From NCBI GenBank assembly GCA_037893245.1, contig JBAIAA010000648.1:1054001-1118000 (forward strand): a DNA stretch of 64,000 nucleotides. The letters are read 5' to 3'. The position numbers were made by a program, and so were the translations under genes. The notes under the pieces are model-generated. The model searched no databases and was not told the origin of the DNA. It saw nothing but the letters and a program-made list of their open reading frames with translations. Below, one piece after another: positions 56,086 through 64,000 of the stretch; the stretch's first letter is position 1, and every line of letters starts with the position of its first letter. The DNA comes from Crossaster papposus. Its lineage: Eukaryota > Echinodermata > Asteroidea > Velatida > Solasteridae.

Positions 56086-58535
56086 TGTAACGGTCCGCCG
56101 ACTCTCCCGCCGCTGCCTCTAGCTGGAGGATACTACCGGACGGATGCTTCACGATTAGGCCTTCCTGATGAGCGGTTATCTGGAAAACCCGGGACATAAC
56201 TCCGGTTGGAGGAAGTATACCCCCCGGCACCACAGTGGACCAGAGACCCTCGCACTCGATCACCCTCACCCTATTATACCGCTGTCACACCGGAGTGCGA
56301 TCTCACGGCAACTTTACTGCGATGCAGTTTTCATCAAAAACGCAGTGGGGTCGCCGAAAACTGGCAAAAAAACCATGAAATCTATGATGTAGGTAGCTCA
56401 CAGTACGCTCTTGACTCGCTCACTGCGCTCTCACTACACTCTCACTGCAACCTATGCGTTCCTCGCCGCGCTCCCACTACGCTCCACGCGATCTCGCTGC
56501 GACCAAGACGACCTCACTACGACCTCGCTACGACCTTACTACGCACTCACTACGTCCCCACTACGTTCTGTGCATTTGTACCGCGTTCGCGCGGCGACTA
56601 TAAATACAGCGAGCTCGATGTTGCTGGATATTTGCTATCTGTTGTACAATTATTATGTTCTGCCTCTCTACATCCGTGGTAATACCCCTGTCACACCGGA
56701 GCTACACTGCCGTTGCGCTCCCACGGCAACTAAAAACACTAAAACGCAGTATAAGCGCAGTAGGATCGCCAAGAGCGTAGTCCGAACGCAGTGAAGTCTA
56801 CCTAGGTCGGGGGAGGTTCTCCATGGTCGCCAAACCTCGGCGATTGTTTTGAGCCTGCTCAAAACAATCGCAGAGGGTCGGCGACCTGGTCCAAACGCAC
56901 TGGGTGCGCAGTGAGAGCGTAGTGGGATCTCAAAGAACGTACTTGGGACGCCGTGAAGTCTACCCGAGCGTGTCATGATCGTAGCAAGAGCGAGTTGGTA
57001 TCGCCGTCTGCCCAATCTGCGACTGAAGTACGTCTGAAGAACGACCACTGTACGCTTGTCACGCTCTCACTACGCTCTTACCGCGCTCCTACTGCGCTTC
57101 TACTACGTCGTATAGGGCTTCTTCACGCTCATACTGCGTCCACACGGGGCTGCCAGTACGACTATGGCGCCCCTAATGCGTCCATGGCGATGTTACGGAG
57201 CTTCCTGTACGTTCACAGTGCGATTATACTGAGATTATACTGCGTGTATAGTACGTTCTGACTTTGACATGCGTAATGGCCACAAATGGTAAAAATGCAG
57301 CCTACATCCTCCACACAACATACTAATGTGCATCTCCTCTTCACCATGGATGTAGAGAGGCAGAACATAATAATTGTACAGCAAATATCCAGCAACATCG
57401 AGCTCGCTGTTTTTATAGTCGCCGCGCGAACGCGGTACAAACGCATAGAACGTAGTGGGGACGTAGTGACAGCGTAGTAAGGTCGTAGCGAGGTCGTAGC
57501 GAGGTCGTAGCGAGGTCGTAGCGAGGTCGCCTTGGTCGCAGCGAGATCGCGTAGGGCGTAGTGGGAGCGCAGCGAGAGCGCGGCGATAATCAAACTGGGA
57601 ACGCATAGGTCGCAGTGAGAGTGTAGTGAGAGCGCAGTGAGCGAGTCAAGAGCGTATTGTGAGCTACCTACCTCTTAGATTTTAGGATTTGTTGGCAACC
57701 CCACTGCGTTTTTGATGAAAACTGCATCGCAGTAAGGTCGCTGTGGGATTGCACACCGGTCTGACAGGGGTATCAGTCGCAGATTGGGCAGACGGCGATA
57801 CCAACTCGCTCTTGCTACGATCATGACACGCTCAGGTAGACTTCACTACGTCCATAGTACGTTCTTTGATATCCCACTACGCTCTCACTGCGTTTTGGAC
57901 CAGTTCGCCGACCCTCTGCAATGTTAGGCGACCATGGAGACCCTTCCACGACCTAGGTAGACTCCACTACGTTCCCACTACGCTATTGGCGATCATACTG
58001 CGCTTCTACTGCATTTTTCAACTTTTTTAGTCGCCGTGGGAGCGCAACGGCAGCGTAGCTCCGGTGTGACAGGGGTATTAGGCTCAATAACTCACAGGGC
58101 ACAAATGATTTAGCCCCAGTCCTCTATAGGTAACATTAACTTAACAATGGTGTTTAATATCTGCGTCTTAACAGGCGACACCTAGATAGGCGTCCATCAT
58201 GTTTACTAGTGTTTAATCTCACTAAAACATTAACAAGTTCGGATGCTTATAATAATGTTGCTCACAGGTCGGTTCACTCACCGGAATTACTGCAAAGATA
58301 GCCCGCCTGGTGGGTCCGACTCGTTAGCGGTAGCTAGAGCAACAACACGACACTAGCGCTCTGACAGATGTCTCTGACCACCAACGTTAGTCAATAACTC
58401 TCTTGTGGCATCTCCGCGATATGCGGCCGACGCGCCCCTTTCTACTCGCCGGCAGCGCGCGGTACAAGCAGCGCGGGGACCACCGACGCGGGCACCCGTA
58501 CTCTAGACTGGTACTGAGTCCAATTTGTCGTTACA
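56086..58535. mobile_element. Solo LTR, about 646 bp, split by a foldback element
   Basis: The outer ends TGTAACGG and CGTTACA are bordered by a 4-bp duplication GTAC (56082-56085 and 58536-58539). Removing the nested 1.8-kb element leaves a 646-bp LTR-sized unit with no internal coding region. The terminal heptamers are the same as those of the BEL LTR at 30404, but the bodies are not obviously alike, so the family is unresolved. Confidence 0.7.
56277..58077. mobile_element. 1.8-kb Harbinger-like foldback with interleaved arms
   Basis: Ends TACC(C/G)CTGTCACACCGGAG are flanked by TTA on both sides (56274-56276 and 58078-58080), as for PIF/Harbinger. Inside, arm A (56277-56679) pairs with 57345-57772 and arm B (56683-57025) pairs with 57776-58077, giving the order A-B-A'-B'. 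Both B start and A' end show further copies of the same terminus. The arms consist of short gtagtgagagcgcagtg words and complements. Reading frames through them are artefacts. Confidence 0.82.
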
Positions 58536-58799
58536 GTACTATGCCATAGTGTTAGCCCACAAGGTAAACAAATAGTTTTAAACTTTTGTGTGTGTACATT
58601 GGCATGGTGTTATTCCACAAAGTGAGGTAAAGAATAACAACCACAACGTGTTAATTGTTCACTTATCTAAGTACAGTTCTGTTGAAACTCAATTGTAGTA
58701 ATCAAAACTTGCACAATATCATTACAAATGGCTACGTCAGGAGACTGTTATCATTCAAAAAGCAGGTGTAAAACACAAGAGGGCGTTCCAAATGAATGC

Positions 58800-59345
58800 T
58801 TACAATGCATCTCTAACTTTAAACTCAGAAGAAAACACAATGTTCATGTCAGAATTGAAGTCTTCTTGAATATAATAATAGCGGCTTAGACTCAGAGTGT
58901 CGGTACAGGTTGTCGCAATGGGTCGCCTTGCCAAACCTTGAGAAAAGTTGAATTCAACCCTCAAGGACTGGTCTGGCAAACAAATATTACTGGCTGTCCA
59001 GTAAACGAGAAACTGCATCAGTCCATTGGGCGGTAATGAAGCCATCCACGTTTCCAAGTACATAATCACTCGCTCCTCCATCGTCCGCTTGTCCTCAGCT
59101 TCATTACAAAGCAATGGCTCCATTTTGTCTGAAATATTGCTTGCATCGGGATATGCCCTCTCATACAAGTTTAAGATGTACTCTTCCTGCATTCCTGTCC
59201 ACAAATTGTTGTATGAGGACAGGCCCTCTCCAGTTTGAAGGATGCCATGGTAGGGGCGGTTTATGGTTACTGCACTGGTCAAACTCAATAGGACACTCCT
59301 TGAATTACTCTTTAGTAGAGTCATTTTTCTATAATCCGTGACCAT
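58800..59345 (-). pseudogene. HECT C-lobe-like protein fragment
   Basis: A 181-codon frame ends with FLVYWTASNICLP, a strand-like LRVEFNFSQG, then RRPIATTCTDTLSLSRYY and SDMNIVFSSEFKV. This pattern (P-x-A-x-T-C-x-x-x-L-x-L-x-x-Y) resembles the catalytic Cys region of HECT ubiquitin ligases, where the Cys forms the ubiquitin thioester. HECT-like tails occur both in cellular genes and in some invertebrate mobile elements. The N-terminal half was not recognised. No upstream exons were found, so it is a partial gene, a last exon or a remnant; the assignment is by motif only. Confidence 0.5.
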
Positions 59346-59415
59346 TTTACGGATACCTTTGTTTTCTTGATGGATTTGACAAAAATGACAAATTTTAGGA
59401 ATAAATAGCTCCTAA

Positions 59416-60465
59416 ATGTACGGAAAGCGCCAGGCCCTGATGGAATTTTAACCCGTCTGCTGAGACTGTGTGCCGATGAACTTTCGTAAATTTGCACATC
59501 GATTTTTAATTGGTCCTTAAAATTGTGTCAGATCCCACAGGCTTTTAAGAAATCAATTATAGTTCCAATTATAGGTGATTAAAGGTAACAATGATCATAA
59601 TTATCGCAATCAAATTCAGCATTTAACGCAGTGGTGCTCTGGTAACAACTTGAGCCTCAATATTGCAAAGACCAAGGAGATTATTGTCAATTTTTGTTCT
59701 AGTCCACATGAAATATCTCCACTGGTTACCAATGGGCACAATGTAGAAATAGTAGAGTTTTAAATTTATTGATATTCATTTATCAAACAACTTATGTTGG
59801 GATGCCAATGTTAATCACTGTATTAGAAAGGCACAACAACGGATGTTTTATTTTCGTCGTCTTAAGAGCTTCCACTTATCTAGTGATTTGTTGGTCAAGT
59901 TTTACCGTGCAGTGGTGGAAAGTGTGTTAACACAGTCCATCACTGTGTGGTATGGAAGTACGACCATGGCCAACCAGCGGGCACTGGAGAGAGTTGTTAA
60001 GTCGGCTACACGTATTGTTGGTAGATCTCTCCCGTCTGTTGCAGAAATTTATAGCACCAGATTAAAGAAGAAAACCAGTGCTATCATCGAAGATGAATTT
60101 CATCCGGCAAATGAGTTGTTTGATTTGTTGAGATCAGGGAAGCGTTACAGAGTAATCAAATGCAATACAGAAAGATTCAGGAGTAGTGTTTATCCTACTG
60201 CAGTTAGGGGATTGAACGGAATGAAGTAAGTTTATAGTGTCGCTTATAAGATTTCAATTGATTTTTTTAACATTCTACGTTAATGATTTAAAAAAAGTGT
60301 AATTCTTGAGAAGTAATTTTGTAATAATGTTTAAATTCAATGTTTTTAATATAAAGTTTAAATATATTTTTATGTTTTGAGCACGAGAACCAGGACAATT
60401 TCTATTGTATACGATTGTATAATAGCAATAAACCAATAATAATAATAATAATAATAATAATATAC
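59416..60465 (+). pseudogene. Internally deleted LINE (Rex1/CR1-like) remnant
   Basis: The start encodes KAPGPDGI-like RT motif 1 sequence with several stops (about 59428-59575). It then jumps directly to the region after the catalytic YADD motif (LTQWCSGNNLSLNIAKTKE), so the RT core is deleted. The C-terminal part (59843-60229: FYRAVVESVLTQSITVWYG, RVVKSATRIVG, ELFDLLRSGKRYR) is well preserved. It is followed by an AT-rich 3' region and an (AAT)n tail ending near 60465. Confidence 0.85.
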
Positions 60466-60960
60466 ACCTCCAAAAAGTGATGGCTAACTTGTTTTTATAG
60501 CACGTTTTTCAAAATGGCCACCGACGCCATTTTAAAATACATAACAAGTTATATTTCTGGAACCAGATGAGCCATAACGATGAATGAGGTGCCATTTCCC
60601 ACTATTTTTGGCATTACAATCTGCTAGAATGGTATTAATTACGTTTAGGGACCACTGTGACCTCAACATCCAACATGGCGTCTGAAAGCCATCTTGAAAA
60701 ACAATAAATTGTTATACCTCGGGCACCAAATGAGCTAAAACGACACGTAAGGTGTCATATTTTCTATTAATTCTGGCATTACAAATCTATTGTAATGATT
60801 ATATTAACATTCAGGGACTACCATGGCCTCCAGTTTTTAGATGACTGCTGTCCGCTATCTTTGAAAACGTCAAACTGCAATTATGACCCCTGCCATCAGA
60901 CGCTCGTGGTAGGCAAATGAGGTGACATTTCCTTCAATTTCGGCACTACCAAACGCAGCT
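60466..60960. repeat. About 2.7 copies of a diverged 165- to 190-bp repeat
   Basis: Recurring phrases are accagatgagccataacga / accaaatgagctaaaacga, aggtg(c/t)cat-ttccca and ggcattacaa(a)tct. The layout is similar in style to the units of the 6.6-20 kb array but shows no shared core by eye. Confidence 0.6.
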
Positions 60961-61405
60961 TTTTAGGTACCCTCTCCTCGCAAGAAACTTACTGGCCTGA
61001 AGTCTCAGCTTTTTCCTACTTTTTCCTCCAGATTTTTGTTTCCTTTTTTGAGTTTGCGAGAGATGGTGCTGACTTGACATTTTGGTGTAGAAGAAACCAT
61101 GCATGTGCATCCCTGTTTGTCCCTTATCTCAATCAACTGTTCCACGGGCATGTTTAAATTTATCAAGATCTGTCTATTGTGCAGACTTGCTCTTGATATT
61201 CCCCCACTTCTCAGTTGAGATATTATCCAAACTGTCATCTGCAGTACGAGGCTTCACAAAGAGTATGCATTCATATTCAGTTTGTGGGTTGTGCTGTAAC
61301 TCTCCGCTACATAGGTCTAGCTAGACCGAGCCCACTGTATATGTTTTGTGTCGTTTTCCTGTATTTTACGTTCATTTTTTAGCCTATACTGTGTTTTGTA
61401 CTGAG
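60961..61405. other. No gene seen
   Basis: No recognised feature before the LINE ORF1 remnant; the last part could be its 5' UTR. Confidence 0.45.
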
Positions 61406-61897
61406 ATGGCCACCATGGCCACTCAGGCAGAACAACGTAATACAACTGGCGCACCCAAACCCTTTGTTCTTGGTGACGAGCCGTTTTAAGGCCTCACCAG
61501 GAACAATGGTTGTGTTTTCAAATCCGTAGACAATGTATCCATTGAATCCTATTTAGATAAATTATATAAATCCATGCCTGAAAAGAACATTGTCTCGGCC
61601 AGTCGTATTTCCAACGGTCGCATTGCTGTGTACTTGAGTTCCAGGGAGGAGGTAGCCGACGCCATTGCCCGTGGGTTAACGTACAACGACTCCTTCCGAC
61701 TTACCCCTCTAATTCAACCTACTACTCGCCTTACGCTATCTAATGTATACCCCGAGATTTCAAATTATGTTCTTCTACACAATATTTCTAGCTTCTGTAA
61801 AGTAGTGTCCGCTGTTAAACCCACACCCCTTGGAAACAAAAACAAACAGCTGTCCCACATAATGTCTATCCGCCGACAGGTTCACGCATACATGTAG
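61406..61897 (+). pseudogene. LINE ORF1 (Tx1-like gag) fragment
   Basis: From ATG at 61406 the frame reads MATMATQAEQRNTT, hits an in-frame TAA at 61487-61489 and continues in the same frame with YLDKLYKSMPEKN, a pattern like SNVYPEISNYVLLHNIS, and KPTPLGNKNKQLSHIMSIRR before stopping at 61897. The 'strand-helix plus S-x-R-R-Q-V' pattern is that of RRM-like ORF1 proteins of Tx1/L1-type LINEs, which bind the element RNA. No zinc knuckles or ORF2 follow, so it is a truncated remnant. Confidence 0.65.
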
Positions 61898-62120
61898 ACA
61901 CTACCACACTGAGGGCATACTTGTCATTCTATCCAATGGAGGACACTTTGAGTGTGTGTGAATTACACCTATCATAGTGAGGACACGACACTAAAATGCT
62001 GGCTGTCCATTGGTTTCATATTGATGTGCATTCTAAAGTCATCATTGCGATTGCAAATTCTAAATAGTCAAGTACTCTGACGCATCCGTACATGTATATG
62101 AACTGACGAAACACCCTGCT
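61898..62120. other. No gene seen
   Basis: Short spacer between the LINE remnant and the GC-rich foldback. Confidence 0.5.
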
Positions 62121-62500
62121 TTTAAAGCTATGGTCACATTACCCAAAAGTAACCTGCTCGGCGGCCGAGCGGCGAGTTTTTAACCAATTCTGCCCGGCCA
62201 CCGAGCGGCTGCCGCCCAGGCACCGCTCGTTTTTAGGGCATCGCTCGGTCGCCGCTGAAGTTTTAGCGCGGAGTTAAAATTTGGGCGGCGCCTGCTCACT
62301 TTTCACTCGCCGCCCAAAATACGCTCGGTGCCTGGGCGGTCGCTGCCCGGGCACCGACCTAATCGAGCGTTCGCCGCTGAGCGATTTAAGTCAAAAATCG
62401 AAGCCGCTAGGTCAGAGGCTGCCGAGCGGTCGCCGCCCGGTCGCCGCTGGGAGATCAATCGATCACTGGGAGGCGAGTTCAAAATCGGTCGGCGTCCAGC
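62121..62500. repeat. GC-rich foldback of GCCGCTCGG/CCGAGCGGC words
   Basis: After gctatggtcacattaccc, about 370 bp consists of short words (cggccgagcggcgag, gctcggtcgccgctg and complements) in both orientations, so it can self-pair in many registers. It immediately precedes the MADF gene and may be the terminal region of the same element; its GTCACATTACCC start recalls the GTCACACCGG end at 56277. Confidence 0.65.
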
Positions 62501-62548
62501 AGCGCCAGCTCCATTCACCGCGACGCAGAAGAGGGCTCAGATATCGAC

Positions 62549-64000
62549 ATGGCTGACAGGGAGGACAGCTCCAGCAGGCCCTTGACAGATGACCAAGAAG
62601 AAAAGATAGCTCAGTTCTTCGAGGACAACATATTATTTTATGACATGGGGGACAATGATTACAAGAACAAGGTGAAGAGGAGACACCTGCTGGGGGAGTT
62701 GGCCAAGTCTCTTGGGTACGAAGGTAAGTTTTGAAATTTTTTGAACTTCTCTTTACCATTAATTTTTGCACTTTTACACTTTTTGGTCATGTATATTTTC
62801 GTGTGCTTTGAAATGTACATTTTCCTGTGCTTTGAAATGTTCATTTATAAAGTTTCCTTTCGTTTTTGTCTGCAGTCGAGATGGCCGACAAAATATACAA
62901 ACGATTCCGGAACATCAGGACTGACTACCAGAAGCTAAGAGAGAGGGAGGCCAAGGGCAAGTCCGGCTCTGGCTCCTCCATACCCTTCACCCCCCTCCGA
63001 TAGTGGAAGCTTACGAGGTATGCTTTCCTGCAGCCGTTTTACCGTGGCAACAAGAGGCTAACGTCTTCTCAAGTCCTTGGTTCGGTAAGCATCTGCAAGG
63101 CTTGGTCTGTCTTCTTACCTTTGGGTTATATATATTTTGCTGTATTTGACATGAAGATTTACATTTTTGGACCCGTCTTTGTTTATGATTCAGATTCCGC
63201 AGCCGGAGACTTCAGACGACCAGGATTCAGACTTGGAGAGCTTGGCCAGGAGGCCAGACATTGGATTCGCGTCTCCCTCCCCCATGAAGCCATCCAAGAA
63301 GTCTAAGAAGGCGAAGGATAAGAACTTAACAGAAGTCCTGGTCAACCTAGTGTCGGAGAGTAAGCAGGAACTGAAGGAGTCCCAGGCTGCGCTGATTCAG
63401 GTATGATTGTACTTTACATAATATTTATTATGCTACAACTAAGTCAACCATTTATACAATTTATACAGTTATTCTTTCTTTTTGACACCAAGTCTCATTA
63501 AATGTTTAAATGTATGTTGTTTGTGTTTTAGGCGAGTGGCACATCCCAACCCATAAACACCGCCATGAGCGAAACAGAAGCGTGGACGCAGTGGATGGCC
63601 AGTGTCCACCACAACATCCCCAAACATCTGTGGCATCAGTACCAGTCTGAAGCTTTTGCCCTTGTCATGAAGTATGTGGCGCCGGTCCAGCAGCAGAAAC
63701 AGCCTCAGGACGTCTACACTCAACAGGCCTAGCCCCAGTAATATACGCCTCCCGGGCCCGCTCAGCCCATCCAGCAGCGATTCTACCCTCCGCAACATCA
63801 GCAGCAGCACTTTACCGCCCCACAGCAGCTCGGCCAGCAGCAGCGACCAGTAAGTATAATTATACATACTAAGTTATAGTACACCACTCCTGTTACCATA
63901 TATACAATTTTACAATTTCTTGCCAGTTTCTTATTTCAAGGTGTAATATTTTGTGTCTTCTGTTTGTTGCAGACTCGTGTTCTCTCGGCCCCTTCCGCCA
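62549..64000 (+). pseudogene. MADF-domain gene, exons 1-5 (5' part), probably decayed
   Basis: Exons are inferred from GT-AG sites: 62549-62723, 62876-63084, 63194-63400, 63532-63849 and 63973 onward. The first two encode a MADF-type DNA-binding domain: acidic start (MADREDSSSRPLTDDQEEK), FYDMGDNDYKNKVKRRHLL, then MADKIYKRFRNIRTDYQK. Later exons give an acidic/Ser linker (SDDQDSDLESLARRPDIG), a Lys-rich part and a Gln-rich tail. MADF proteins are transcription factors or the accessory protein of PIF/Harbinger transposons. In-frame stops lie at 63001 (TAG), 63730 (TAG) and 63736 (TAA), while the frame and splice sites continue beyond them, so it is probably a pseudogene unless edited or spliced otherwise. 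The gene leaves the window. Confidence 0.7.

Noticed and set aside
56206-57606. Frames of 120-160 codons rich in Arg, Ser, Leu and Thr
   Set aside because: They follow the short-word foldback arms and occur as mirrored versions in the opposite arm.

Overview
The window is nuclear DNA of an animal, probably a marine invertebrate; the species cannot be fixed from this sequence. The evidence is spliced genes with GT-AG introns, BEL/Pao and CR1-like retrotransposons, many TIR and foldback elements, TACATG microsatellites, a DUF7869-type gene and a MADF-type gene. No tRNA, rRNA, CRISPR or bacterial-type operon was found. Gene density is very low and almost everything recognisable is repeat-derived.

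Layout. 1-6588: non-genic, with small inverted-repeat elements and a 68-bp minisatellite. 6589-20072: a 13.5-kb array of related 155- to 185-bp units, dense in TGACGTCA and GTCACGTGAC palindromes. Some larger units are bounded by A-tracts and hairpins. 20075-20632: a broken BEL-like gag fragment. 22262-26422: a 2,067-bp tandem duplication of the 3' part of a DUF7869-type gene, with one breakpoint in a hairpin.

The central feature is one minus-strand gene running from about 49.2 kb down to 25.2 kb. It has a probable non-coding exon 1, a short beta-barrel/Tudor-like exon 2, an acidic micro-exon 3, a 1.37-kb exon 4 made of about 32 copies of a 14-residue repeat, and a terminal exon with a Cys-rich region followed by the DUF7869 region. 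All internal coding exons have the same junction phase. The terminal exon is split by a 16,661-bp element (27135-43795) with TIRs of about 0.95 kb and a perfect 6-bp target duplication (AAACAC). Removing the element and one duplication restores the reading frame exactly. One further frameshift near 26.83 kb remains.

Inside that element lie an apparently intact BEL/Pao retrotransposon (30404-38038; 698-bp LTRs that look identical, ATGAC target duplication, 1,789-codon gag-pol ORF) and a 2,151-bp insertion (41004-43154; 9-bp target duplication) that splits the right TIR. The latter itself carries a 660-bp TA-flanked foldback element. Insertion is therefore up to three levels deep.

45640-47697 is a decayed CR1-like LINE in an intron of the gene. 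49.7-56 kb has no recognised gene but two minisatellites. 56086-58535 is a solo LTR split by a Harbinger-like foldback with interleaved inverted arms (A-B-A'-B'). 58800-61897 holds a HECT C-lobe-like fragment and remnants of two LINE types. 62121-64000 is a GC-rich foldback followed by the 5' part of a spliced MADF-domain gene with in-frame stops; it runs off the window.
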